Shown here piece after piece: positions 41,962 through 50,884 of a stretch of DNA of 64,000 nt (positions are counted from its first letter, which is position 1; every line of letters starts with the position of its first letter). Origin of the DNA: Symbiodinium natans (taxonomy: Eukaryota > Sar > Dinophyceae > Suessiales > Symbiodiniaceae); contig CAJNDS010002158.1 in NCBI GenBank assembly GCA_905221605.1, positions 496,001 through 560,000 on the forward strand, read 5' to 3'. The notes beneath the pieces were generated by a model. The model saw only the letters and a list, made by a program, of their open reading frames with translations, was not told the DNA's origin and did no database searches. The position numbers were made by a program, and so were the translations under genes.

Positions 41962-42210
41962 ATGGCCCGCTCCAGCTCTTTGCTCGCCTTCTTGGTGTTG
42001 GCCCTTGGCTGCTCTGCGATGCTTTGCTTCGTGGGCACAACTCCCGCACCTGCAAGCAAGTCTCTCCGCGCGCCAGCAGTTCAGATGGAGGCACGAGGTG
42101 GCGCTGACGGCGCACTGGGCGACATGACTCCGGACACCTACATTATCGGAATTACTGTGTTTGGCATTGCATCCTTGTTCGCCAACATCAGCGGCTTCTT
42201 CAACCCTTGA
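41962..42210 (+). CDS. Plastid-targeted membrane peptide, copy 11
   Basis: Intact. One silent change in the presequence (CTCCCGCACC). The 3' region lacks the nine-base duplication. Confidence 0.8.
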   Translation: MARSSSLLAFLVLALGCSAMLCFVGTTPAPASKSLRAPAVQMEARGGADGALGDMTPDTYIIGITVFGIASLFANISGFFNP

Positions 42211-42526
42211 GGATGAAGACAGGCTCAGTCCACTGAACGTGGGCCGTTCCCCCATTTTAAGGGGATCATTGCTTCTTAGAAGTCGCAGCGGCGTCCCTGA
42301 CAAACGAGGGAAGGAGCTACGCTGCAGGCGTGCTGAGAGACTCGAAAAAGGCATAATAGGGATCATCATTCTGTACTTGGAGTTGGCACGTGTTGGCCAG
42401 TAGACGCAGTCATGCAGTGATCGCAGCAGCTACAGGCATGCCCACGCGTCGGCTACTTTCAGCTTAAGCCGCATATAGTTGTTGGTGGTCGCTCCTTCTC
42501 CTGTGCCAGCTTTCCCAAGATTTGCA

Positions 42527-42775
42527 ATGGCCCGCTCCAGCTCTTTGCTCGCCTTCTTGGTGTTGGCCCTTGGCTGCTCTGCGATGCTTTGCTTCGTGGG
42601 CACAACTCCAGCACCTGCAAGCAAGTCTCTCCGCGCGCCAGCAGTTCAGATGGAGGCACGAGGTGGCGCTGACGGCGCACTGGGCGACATGACTCCGGAC
42701 ACCTACATTATCGGAATTACTGTGTTTGGCATTGCATCCTTGTTCGCCAACATCAGCGGCTTCTTCAACCCTTGA
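42527..42775 (+). CDS. Plastid-targeted membrane peptide, copy 12
   Basis: Intact. The 5' region shares GGCTACTTTCAGCTTAAGCC with copy 13. The 3' region has the nine-base duplication. Confidence 0.8.
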   Translation: MARSSSLLAFLVLALGCSAMLCFVGTTPAPASKSLRAPAVQMEARGGADGALGDMTPDTYIIGITVFGIASLFANISGFFNP

Positions 42776-43097
42776 GGATGAAGACAGGCTCAGTCCACTG
42801 AGTCCACTGAACGTGGGCCGTTCCCACATTTTAAGGGGATCATTGCTTCTTAGAAGTCGCAGCGGCATCCCTGACAAACGAGGGAAGGAGCTACGCTGCA
42901 GGCGTGCTGAGCGACTCGAAAAAGGCATAGGGATCATCATTCTGTACTTGGAGTTGGCATGTGTTGGCCAGTAGGCGCAGTCATGCAGTGATCGCAGCAG
43001 CTACGGGCATGCCCACGCGTCGGCTACTTTCAGCTTAAGCCGCATATAGTTGTTGGTGGTCGCTCCTTCTCCTGTGCCAGCTTTCCCAAGATTTGCA

Positions 43098-43346
43098 ATG
43101 GCCCGCTCCAGCTCTTTGCTCGCCTTCTTGGTGTTGGCCCTTGGCTGCTCTGCGATGCTTTGCTTCGTGGGCACAACTCCAGCACCTGCAAGCAAGTCTC
43201 TCCGCGCGCCAGCAGTTCAGATGGAGGCACGAGGTGGCGCTGATGGCGCACTGGGCGACATGACTCCGGACACCTACATTATCGGAATTACTGTGTTTGG
43301 CATTGCATCCTTGTTCGCCAACATCAGCGGCTTCTTCAACCCTTGA
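43098..43346 (+). CDS. Plastid-targeted membrane peptide, copy 13
   Basis: Intact last copy. The 3' region has the nine-base duplication and a shortened AAAAAGGAATAGGG where others have AAAAAGGCATAATAGGG. Confidence 0.8.
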   Translation: MARSSSLLAFLVLALGCSAMLCFVGTTPAPASKSLRAPAVQMEARGGADGALGDMTPDTYIIGITVFGIASLFANISGFFNP

Positions 43347-43530
43347 GGATGAAGACAGGCTCAGTCCACTGAGTCCACTGAACGTGGGCCGTTCCCCCAT
43401 TTTAAGGGGATCATTGCTTCTTAGAAGTCGCAGCGGCATCCCTGACAAACGAGGGAAGGAGCTACGCTGCAGGTGCTGAGAGACTCGAAAAAGGAATAGG
43501 GATCATCATTCTGTATTTGGAGTTGGCATG

Positions 43531-43617
43531 TGTTGGCCAGTAGGCGCAGTCATGCAGTGATCGCAGCTCTCGGCGGCCATTTTTTAGGTTGAGTCGCATG
43601 TAGTTGCTGGTGGTCGT
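43531..43617 (+). repeat. Diverged partial array unit (5' region only)
   Basis: Matches the unit up to GTGATCGCAGC, then is diverged: CTCGGCGGCCATTTTTTAG and GTTGAGTCGCATGTAGTTGC correspond to the conserved acceptor region. Similarity stops at about 43617. Confidence 0.8.
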
Positions 43618-43683
43618 CTTTAGGGCTTAGAGCGCGGGTGGTGCGAATGCGGCAGTGACAGTGGGTCTGTGTCTCTTCCCACC

Positions 43684-43812
43684 ATGGCAGACTCCTGGGT
43701 CGTGGTCGTTGTTGCTGCCAATCGACTGAAGCGGGGTGTCGAGCATGCGGAAGCTGAAGGCCGTGCTGTCTTGGACATAGTCCACAAGCACTTTTGGCTA
43801 GGACCAGAATAG
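43684..43812 (+). CDS. Small ORF using the array 5' region
   Basis: ATG 43684 to TAG gives 42 residues: MADSWVVVVVAANRLKRGVE and HAEAEGRAVLDIVHKHFWLG then PE. It lies 97 bases after the conserved acceptor of the diverged array unit, so it could be expressed from that 5' region. No family is recognised. It might be a first exon, but no GT in it gives the phase needed by the next model. Confidence 0.4.
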   Translation: MADSWVVVVVAANRLKRGVEHAEAEGRAVLDIVHKHFWLGPE

Positions 43813-43892
43813 GCCCTCATTCCCCTTTTTTGGGGTTTAGGTTCCCGCATAAACCGCTTTAAACCGAAAAAGAGGCCCTTGTTTATTCCTAG

Positions 43893-45797
43893 GTTACTCT
43901 TGGGTCTAGCGACCCTGAATGCCCATTCTGACGAAGCAGGCGCCCTCCTAAGCCCTGAACCTGAACCCCTAGACCTCAATCCCTGCGCCCCAAACCTAGA
44001 CAGGTCTTGCCCTTAACCCCTAAACCCTAAACCCAGGTATGGGCTTTGCAGCGACCCGATCGACTGCGTTGGGGGGGCCAAGGACGCGATTCGCGAGGCT
44101 TTCCGGCTGGCTGCAGGGCGACTGAGGGAGCCCTGGTTTACTCGTTTAGTAGTTGGGGGTTGAGGATTTGGGGTTAGGGTTTATAGGGTTTGGGGTTTAG
44201 GTTTGGGGGTTGGGATTTGGGGTTTAGGCTTTGGGGTTTGGGGTTTCGGGTTTGGGGTTTGGGGTTAGGGTTCTGGGTTTTGGGTTTAGGGTTTGGGCTT
44301 TGGGTTTTGGGTCTTGGGTTCCTGGGTTCATGTTCTCAAAGGACGGCTCCTACTGGGACGATGGACTGAAGAGATCGAAGCTGTTGGTGTTTGTGGCGGG
44401 AAAAGGCCACCATGCTGACTGTGGCACGCTCTTCGAGCCTGCAGATGCTCCAGACAGCGACGAGCCGTCCACTTGGCTGTGTGTGGAGGAGGAGGTCGGA
44501 GCGGCTTGTGGCCCCCCCATCCCATGGCCAACGACCCACATCGTGTCTGTTGTAGGCAGCCTGAATCCCTGAAATGCAGGAAGACGCCACACCCGTCAGG
44601 ACGTAACAGGAGAACGCAGAGCGTTTCTAGTGTGTATCGCAAAGGGATTCCGGATCAAGCGCCGATCAGGGCAGAGACGGGTCTTTTTTCAACATTGAGC
44701 AGAGGCCCCCCAGAGTTCGAGCTCGGCACAAAGGGTCTTTCTCCCTTCGAGGTTCTATTCGCCGTAGAGGCGGCCGAGCTCAGAGATGTCAAAGTCGTGA
44801 CATTTATGGCGCTGTGCCGCTCATACTGCTACGAGCTGCCAGAAGACCTGCCAGATCAGGGCTTGACCCTCAGCGACGAGAATGCGTACTACGACATATG
44901 GATGTGTGGGGAGGACAAGGAGGTCGACGACTATCAGTGCCTAGGTAGGGTGTTGGGATATTTTTCCAAGAGCTTCGAGCCCTAAACTCCTAAACCCTTC
45001 ATTGGGTTTAAGAGGATCTTATGTTGGGAGTCTTTCTCAGAGGGCCGTTGGGGGCCAAGGTACCTGGCCTGTGCCTTGCGGTACTACCTGTCGCTTGGGG
45101 TCTCCGAGCTCAGCAGCCTCCTCCGTGGGATGAAGCTGGGGTTGAGGGTTTAGGGTTTAGGGTTTAGGGTCTAGGGTTTAGGGAGCTTTAACATCATCTT
45201 TGCTCCGTTTTGCAGACCCTAGCACCCTTAAGAATTCCAAAGCCAACAGGAAGTTAATGTTCGTAGGGCCCCCTAAGCCTTAAACCCTAAACCCTAACCC
45301 TAAACGCTAAAAAAAACCCTAAACCCTAAACCCTAAACCCTAAACCCTCAAACCACCTTGAATGAGTCCCAGGAAGGAGGACCTGGAGCAGCTGACGTTT
45401 GGAAAGGTCGATCTCCACTGGGCGCAGCCGGCGCAGCCCAGCCGAGTTCTGCTGGGCCCTCCGCGGAGCTACGTGGAGCCTGGGCCCATCATGGCCGACG
45501 AGACTTTCAGGCCAGGGTTTAGGGTTTAGGGTTGAGGGTTTAGGGTTTAGGGTTTAGGGTTTAGGGTTTGGGGTTTAGGGTTTAGGGTTTAGGGTTTAGG
45601 GTTTAGGGTTTAGGGTTTAGGGTTTAGGGTTTAGGGTTTAGGGTTTAGGGTTTAGGGTTGCGGTGTCCGGCAAACTGAGAAACCCTAAGCCCCAAGAGCC
45701 AGAACCTCACGGCTGTTGAATGCCTGCTTTCTTGAGCTCCAGGGCTGTGCCGCAGCGGTTGGGCGCCTTAGGATGGACCGAAACCGTTCGCACTTAG
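43893..45797 (+). CDS. Seven-exon gene, unknown protein (300 residues seen)
   Basis: Exons: 43893-44003, 44037-44148, 44342-44478, 44703-44944, 45041-45140, 45373-45516, 45743-45797. All six introns are GT-AG and every junction keeps phase to a TAG at 45795. Segments include LLLGLATLNAHSDEAGALLS (exon 1), GGAKDAIREAFRLAAGRLRE (2), DGLKRSKLLVFVAGKGHHAD (3), FELGTKGLSPFEVLFAVEAA (4), RYLACALRYYLSLGVSELSS (5), KEDLEQLTFGKVDLHWAQPA (6) and AVPQRLGALGWTETVRT (7). Four of the six introns hold telomere-type repeats, and the last starts with about 20 TTTAGGG units. An ATG at 45362 could start a shorter protein. The true 5' end and family are unknown. Confidence 0.6.
45517..45742 (+). other. Intron dominated by TTTAGGG units
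   Basis: The donor is CAGG|GTTTAGGG. Nearly perfect TTTAGGG units run to about 45660, then about 80 bases lead to the acceptor CTTGAGCTCCAG. Two thirds of this 226-base intron is telomere-type repeat. Confidence 0.65.
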
Positions 45798-45879
45798 GGG
45801 TCTTGGGGGGGGGGGCAGGGGTGACCCCAACCCTAAACCCTAAGCCCTGAAATCTGCAGCTCTATGGTCCCTAAGCCAG

Positions 45880-45970
45880 GCGCGTTCGCCGCTCCATCTT
45901 CCTGGCGCGCCACCTGGAGCGGATGGCAAGCCATGAGCTGGAGGCCTATTTCCTTGCTTCAGGGATCAGG
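45880..45970 (+). CDS. Internal exon, unknown protein
   Basis: Follows CCCTAAGCCAG, reads RVRRSIFLARHLERMASHEL and EAYFLASGIR, a helical segment, and ends ATCAGG|GTTTCAG in phase 0. CCCTAAA units precede and TTTAGGG units follow. Confidence 0.5.
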
Positions 45971-46083
45971 GTTTCAGATTGAGGTTTAGGGCTCGGGTTT
46001 AGGGTTTAGGGTTTCGGGTTTAGGGTTTAGGGTCTGACCCCTATGATCCTTTGAACCTCTACACCCGAAGCCCAAAACAACCC

Positions 46084-46258
46084 CGAACTCTAAACCCTAA
46101 ACCCTAAACCCTAAACCCTAAACCCTAAACCCTAAACCCTAAACCCTAAACCCTAAACCCTAAACCCTAAACCCTAAACCCTGTAAACCCTAAACCCTAA
46201 ACCCTAAAACCTAAACCCTAAACCCTAAACCCTAAACCCTAAACCCTACACCCTAAAC
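46084..46258. repeat. CCCTAAA array
   Basis: About 25 almost perfect C-rich heptamers, one of the longest pure tracts in the window. Confidence 0.97.
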
Positions 46259-46274
46259 ATGATTGGAGCTCGAG

Positions 46275-46332
46275 GGCAGCCCCTCGAGCCCTCTTGCTCC
46301 GGGAGCTGCTGGTTCAAGCTGTCTGCGCCCGG
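46275..46332 (+). CDS. Internal exon, unknown protein
   Basis: Follows GGAGCTCGAG and ends GCCCGG|GTTTCGGGG. Reads AAPRALLLRELLVQAVCAR, an amphipathic helix. C-rich repeats precede; G-rich repeats (46335-46435) follow. The phase does not match the 45880 exon, so an exon may be missing. Confidence 0.4.
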
Positions 46333-46453
46333 GTTTCGGGGTTCAGGGTTTAGGGTTTAGGGTTTAGGGTTTTCGGGTTTAGGGTTTGGGGTTTAGGGTT
46401 TGGAGTTTGGGGTTTAGGGTTTAGGGTTTGGGGTTGAGGGGGCCTCGTGCAGC

Positions 46454-47602
46454 ATGGAGTTTACGATCTCGATCCAGACCCTCACGGGCAAGACCCTCAG
46501 CTTCAAAGTGCTTGGCTCTGACACGGTCGCGAACCTGAAAGGAAGGATCTTCGACGCTGACGGCATCCCGCCCGATCAGCAGCGGATAATTTTCGCCGGG
46601 CGACAGCTAGAAGATGGCCGCACCCTTTCAGAGTACAACATTTCAGGTGGTGACAGGCTGCATCTGATTCTCCGACTGAGGGGCATGATAAGCACCTTCA
46701 CAGGCAGCGGAGAGGATGCTCTCTCCCAGTACCTGATGCTTTCGGACGCAGACCGCGAGCGAGCCGAGCTTCCCCTGGCAGACTTGAGAGAGAAGTTCGA
46801 GGAGGAAGATGCGGACGCGTGGTCGACCTTTGCCTTCACGCGAGATGCGGGGATTCTGGACCCTACTGTTTGCAAGTTGCTGAAAGACTTCCTTGACTTC
46901 ATGTGGGGACGAAATACTGCGGCGGACGGTGCCAGGGTTGACCTGCGCATGCACCTTCCGGACGAAGAGTTCATCCTCCTGCTCTCCGCCACATCCGGCG
47001 ACGCCGCAGGGATTCTCAAGAAGCTGGAATCAGCCTTTAGGGCCATCCCGGGAACGCCCCAAAGCCGCGGTGCATCGAAGGTTGCGCTGCGCATGACGAG
47101 GGGACCGAGCAACGGGTGCATCAAGTTCCACTGCGATGGCCCATACGCCTCAGGCACCGTGCAGATTGCCCTGTCCGACGACTCCGAGTACCAAGGTGGG
47201 AGGCTGTGTTTCTTTGCCAACAGCTGCCTACACGTGCTGGAGCGCCCCGCTGGGTCGATGTGCCAACATCCTCGCAAGGTGCTTCATGCAGTCACCGCCT
47301 TAAAGGAGGGCACGCGGAAGAGCCTCTTTGTGGTTGACAAGGCGAATGGCCTGGGCGAAGAGGGCGTGGTCGTGGTTTCTCGGGAAGATGTCCAGACCTT
47401 CTTGGAGCTGACGGCGCCCTCTGAGCCTGTTGATTGCCCGCGAGTACAGATGTGCTGCCTGTGTCTCGCACGGCCCTCGAGCTATGTCCTGCTACCCTGT
47501 GGGCATCTCTGCGCGTGCACGGTCTGTGCAGCCACCGCCGACCTCGGCACATGTCCCGTATGTAGGCAGCCCGTGCAGCAAACATCCAGGGTTGTGGTGT
47601 AG
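46454..47602 (+). CDS. Ubiquitin-like / 2OG-Fe(II) oxygenase / RING fusion protein
   Basis: Single exon, 382 residues, ATG just after CCTCGTGCAG. Residues 1-77 are a ubiquitin-like domain ending LRLRG then Met, so there is no diglycine for cleavage. Residues about 210-295 form a prolyl-hydroxylase-like 2OG-Fe(II) domain: iron ligands H226 and D228 (HCD) and H278, with R288 ten residues on (GTRKSL) for 2-oxoglutarate. Residues 334-370 are a C3HC4 RING of the IAP/MULAN type: C334, C337, C349, H351, C355, C358, C367, C370 ([19 protein letters not shown]). It is likely an E3 ligase whose activity or target is tied to oxygen-dependent hydroxylation; this is inference. Confidence 0.85.
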   Translation: MEFTISIQTLTGKTLSFKVLGSDTVANLKGRIFDADGIPPDQQRIIFAGRQLEDGRTLSEYNISGGDRLHLILRLRGMISTFTGSGEDALSQYLMLSDADRERAELPLADLREKFEEEDADAWSTFAFTRDAGILDPTVCKLLKDFLDFMWGRNTAADGARVDLRMHLPDEEFILLLSATSGDAAGILKKLESAFRAIPGTPQSRGASKVALRMTRGPSNGCIKFHCDGPYASGTVQIALSDDSEYQGGRLCFFANSCLHVLERPAGSMCQHPRKVLHAVTALKEGTRKSLFVVDKANGLGEEGVVVVSREDVQTFLELTAPSEPVDCPRVQMCCLCLARPSSYVLLPCGHLCACTVCAATADLGTCPVCRQPVQQTSRVVV

Positions 47603-48139
47603 ACAGCAAAGCCATGGCCTGGCCTGACGGACAGATGCAATCAGGCCTCAAAGGGGGTGATGTGTCGTGCTACGTTTCTGCCTGACGGCCGTTGCAAGTT
47701 GCATCGTGCTCGGCCCGCATGAGGCACGAGAACACGGCAAAGACTCGAACGACCAGGTCTGCCAAGTTGCATCGTGCTCGGAGCATTGAGGGTGCCTTTC
47801 TCGTTTTCGGGTGTCGAGGCACACACCCTCTACATTAGCCCCCTAAACCCAAATCCTGAGAAACCCCAAGCCCTAGACCTGAACCCTAAACCCGAAACCC
47901 TAAACCCTAAACCCTAGACCCTAGACCCTAGACCCTAGACCTGAACCTGCTGGCCTGGGGAGTCCTCAGCCCCAGAGGATTGCGGCAGTGACCTGTGTGT
48001 CTGGAACAGGCTTTCGGGGTTGGTTGGGGTTTAGGATTTGGGGTTTAGGGTTGACGGTGGAGCCTTCGGGGCTGAGGGCTTTAGTTTTCAAGGTAATTGG
48101 GTTTCGGGTTTGGGGGCTTTAGTTTTCAATGCGGGATGT
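47603..48139. other. Downstream spacer with short repeats
   Basis: Contains a direct repeat of CAAGTTGCATCGTGCTCGG (about 47695 and 47764), C-rich heptamers with a CCCTAGA run (47880-47940) and G-rich units. No gene is seen. Confidence 0.5.
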
Positions 48140-48313
48140 CGGATGTCGGTGTCAAAGGTTCGTAGTCTTGACGAGCCGTCTGCCCAACGTGGGGGGAGGC
48201 ACAGGGGGCCCCTCTCGTCTGACTCTTGTAAGATGATAATGCAAGCTGCCCCTCATACCCATTCTAATTTCACAGGTGCACAAGTTTATGGGGTTTCCCG
48301 CACTGTGCGCTAA
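48140..48313 (+). CDS. Possible small gene with a 48-base intron
   Basis: ATG 48140 opens a frame reading MSVSKVRSLDEPSAQRGGRH and on to TAA. Inside it, CTCTT|GTAAGATG and TTCTAATTTCACAG (48228-48275) look like a classic intron with a branch-point-like TTCTAAT. Its length is a multiple of three, so the frame is open either way. Without it the protein is about 41 residues. Confidence 0.35.
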   Translation, partial: RMSVSKVRSLDEPSAQRGGRHRGPLSSDSCKMIMQAAPHTHSNFTGAQVYGVSRTVR

Positions 48314-48450
48314 GAAATGTTGCGTTCGCACGCTTCGTGTGTAGAATGTCATGCAGATGCTCCGGCCTTTGCGTGTTCTACCCTAAACCCTAAACCCTCA
48401 ACCCTAAACCCTAAACCCTAAGCCCTAATTTTTCGGGTCTCTTCTGGGAG

Positions 48451-48577
48451 GCCAGCTTCGAAGACGCGCGCCGGTGCCTGGCGGAGGTTGGCAGGTTGGT
48501 TGCGCAGCGCGAGGCGGACACGCAACAGCAGCTGCACACGCGGCATGAGCTGCTCAGACCTGATTGGCAGCTTTGGG
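48451..48577 (+). CDS. Internal exon, coiled-coil-like
   Basis: Follows CTCTTCTGGGAG and ends CTTTGGG|GTTTGGGG. Reads ASFEDARRCLAEVGRLVAQR and EADTQQQLHTRHELL, with heptad-like spacing of Leu and Val. CCCTAAA units precede (48380-48428) and TTTGGGG/TTTAGGG units follow to 48685. Confidence 0.5.
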
Positions 48578-48778
48578 GTTTGGGGTTTAGGGTTTGGGGT
48601 TTGGGGTTTAGGGTTTAGGGTTTGGGGTTTGGGGTTTAGGGTTTAGGGTTTGGGGTTTAGGTTTTAGGGTTTGGGGTTCAGGAACCCTGCACCCCATGGG
48701 GCGTTCAAACCCCAACATGCCCCAACTCTACACTCCGAACCCCCCCCCCCCTGTTTAAGGGGACTCGTGTGGTTAACT

Positions 48779-49040
48779 GCTATTTCTTAAGAACCCCCCC
48801 CCCCCCAAAAAAAAAAGAGGAAAACTGTGCAAGTAATTAGCCCTATATTCCCCTGATAAGGAGGAACTATTTCTTGGGGGTTCTTCAGCAAACAGTAGTT
48901 CAGGGTGAGGATTGAAGCATAAAATAAAGGCTGCAAGTTTAGCATCTTCATGTCTGAGATTCTGGACCAGCGTCGATAGCACTTTCGGCGTACGCGGAAG
49001 GGTGCTTCCGATGAAAAACCCAAACAGCCCTGAATCCCTA
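48779..49040 (-). CDS. Possible minus-strand exon or element remnant
   Basis: On the minus strand, after TTAGGGATTCAG, the frame reads GSTLPRTPKVLSTLVQNLRH and then EDAKLAAFILCFNPHPELLF, running into a C/A homopolymer patch at 48797-48820. Codons are AT-richer than in the plus-strand exons. Confidence 0.3.
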
Positions 49041-49189
49041 ACCCATAACCCCTGAACGCAGCTAAGGCTGCTTTGCATCCGACAGACGCGAAGCCTGCAG
49101 GATGTCGCCCCCAGACCAGACTTGAGGGGTTTAGGGTTTAGGGCCCCCTTGAACGCACCGACGCCCTCAAACCCATTCACCCGAGAATC

Positions 49190-49272
49190 CTAAACCCTAA
49201 ACCCCTAAACCCTAAGCCGGGTTTCGACCCTAAAACCCTGAACCCTGAACCCTAAACCCTAAACCCTAAACC

Positions 49273-49332
<60 letters not shown>

Positions 49333-49365
49333 ACCCTAAACCCTAAACCCTAAACCCTAAACCAC
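49190..49365. repeat. CCCTAAA/CCCTCAA array
   Basis: C-rich heptamers with nine consecutive CCCTCAA units in the middle, flanked by CCCTAAA. Confidence 0.95.
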
Positions 49366-49378
49366 GCTCTGGGCACAG

Positions 49379-50613
49379 CCTCGGGAGCTCCCAGGCAGCG
49401 TGGTTGCAGCTGCAGCTTCCAAACCTTCCGGCACCCGAAGGCGCCAAAAACAAATGCTCCTCCAGGGCTCGTTTAGGATTTAGGGTTTAGGGTTTAGGGT
49501 TTAGGGTTTAGGGTTTCAGGAGGGTTTCTGGTTTCGGGTTGCGGGTTTTGGGCTTCGGGCTTAGGGCTTTCAGGGATTAGGGCTTAGGGCTTTCAGGGAA
49601 GAGGGTTTGGGGTTTAGGGTGTTCAGGGTTGCCCTCTTTGTGGTGCTTCACTGTAACTTTACATCTTTAGCCTTTTTGGGTCTATTGGGTTTCTTTTTTA
49701 AGGCAGCGCTAAAAGTTTAATTTCTAGCTACCCTCCTGAGTGCGGCCAAGTTCAGGGCTCATTCTTTAGGAGCCCGAATCGTGGTTTTGGGGGTTGAGAG
49801 GGTTTAGGGTTTAGAGGGTTTAGGGTTTAGAGGGTTTTGGGTTTAGAGGGTTTTGGGGTTTAAGGGGTTTAGGGTTTAGGGGGTTTTGGGTTTAGAGGGT
49901 TTTGGGTTTAGGGGGTTTTGGGGTTTAAGGGGTTTAGGGTTTAGGGCTTATGTGCCTTAGAAATTAGAAAAGGTTTTTCAGGAAAAGGTTTTTCAGGGGT
50001 TATTGTAGTATGGTTATGTCTGGGGTTTAGGGGTTCAGGGGTTGGAGGGCTCAGGAGCTAGGGCCTGAACCCTAATATAGGGATCGGAACAATTTTCCCT
50101 TCTGGTCCCGGTAGAAATAGAATATAAGAACCCCTCAAAACCCTGCTCTAATTCTGAAGGCCCCTACATTATGCGAATCCTGGGCAGGTAGTCCGCTGGA
50201 TGTCAAGGGCCTGCTTCCGAGCTTCCTGGAGCCAATGGCGGGTTGCATGCTGGACTTCGTGGACCGAAACTCGGACGAGGAGCTGGCAGGCCCAGGTTTG
50301 TGAGCGAAAATGCAACAGAGTTTAGGGATTAGGGTTTAGGGACAAGAGCCAAATAGTCACAGTTGCAGCGGACGCGTGGGGTTTCATCGGTGTTTTCGGG
50401 CTTCAAGGTTCTGGGTTCAAGCTTTTGTGGAGTTTTCGGGTTCAGGGCTTTCAAGAGCACTGGCCCTGAGCAGGATTCGCGCAGGCCTTCGTGGACGACC
50501 TTTGCACCTATGCGGAATCCTTCAACCTCAGAGATCTTTACGACCTTGAGACAGCCGGCTGGGCCTGGTTTGGCACGTTGTGTCTTTGGCATTTAGGGTC
50601 CACCCTAATCTAG
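49379..50613 (+). CDS. Three-exon gene end, unknown protein
   Basis: Exon 49379-49470 follows GGGCACAG, contains PRELPGSVVAAAASKPSGTR and ends GGGCTC|GTTTAGGA. Exon 50192-50295 reads PLDVKGLLPSFLEPMAGCML and DFVDRNSDEELAGP, ending GGCCCAG|GTTTGTG. Exon 50474-50613 follows CCCTGAGCAG in matching phase, reads FAQAFVDDLCTYAESFNLRD and LYDLETAGWAWFG, and stops at TAG. The second junction is firm. The first needs the acceptor CAGGTAG at 50191 rather than the nearer GGGCAG at 50187. The acidic helical protein belongs to no recognised family. Confidence 0.55.
49480..49960. repeat. TTTAGGG and GGGTTTTGGGTTTAGA repeats within the intron
   Basis: G-rich heptamers at 49478-49517, and a higher-order repeat of TTTAGGG with AGAGGGTTTTGGG at 49795-49955. 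Confidence 0.85.
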
Positions 50614-50759
50614 GTATGTTCTGCATGTAGATCACTGTAGATCCAGAATATCATTGACCTTTTGTGGTCTCAAACGTCGACCATCTGTTGCAGAGGTGCC
50701 TTCGTCAAAGACGGCAACTAGGCATTCCCGCAGATTTTTTCCCTTTGGGTTCAAAGGGG

Positions 50760-50855
50760 GGGAGGGTTTAGGGTTTAGGGTTTAGGGTTTAGGGTTCAGG
50801 GTTCAGGGTTTAGGGTTGAGGGTTTAGGGTTCAGGGTCGAGGGTTGAGGATGGTT
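50760..50855. repeat. TTTAGGG/TTCAGGG block
   Basis: About a dozen G-rich heptamers upstream of the 50885 exon. Confidence 0.9.
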
Positions 50856-50884
50856 GAGGAAGCCCATCCTGCATAAGAGCCCAG

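Larger units (their letters stand above)
36178..43530 (+). repeat. Tandem gene array, 13 units of about 565 bp
   Basis: Thirteen head-to-tail copies of a unit carrying one 249-base gene, about 170 bases of 3' region and about 145 bases of 5' region. ATG-to-ATG distances are 563, 564, 565, 565, 563, 563, 544, 563, 565, 574, 565 and 571. There is no telomere-type repeat anywhere inside. The left edge is near 36178; a partial unit continues at the right to about 43617. Antisense frames of 118-189 codons recur in every unit only because the units are near-identical. Confidence 0.97.

Noticed and set aside
36708-43448. Minus-strand frames of 118-189 codons repeated in each array unit
   Set aside because: They are antisense shadows of near-identical units. 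The plus-strand frame has signal peptide, targeting motif, membrane span and frame conservation.
45200-45280. Island after CTCCGTTTTGCAG reading PSTLKNSKANRKLMFVGPPK as an extra exon
   Set aside because: Its phase does not fit the neighbouring exons, and the seven-exon model stays in frame without it. It could still be an alternative terminal exon.
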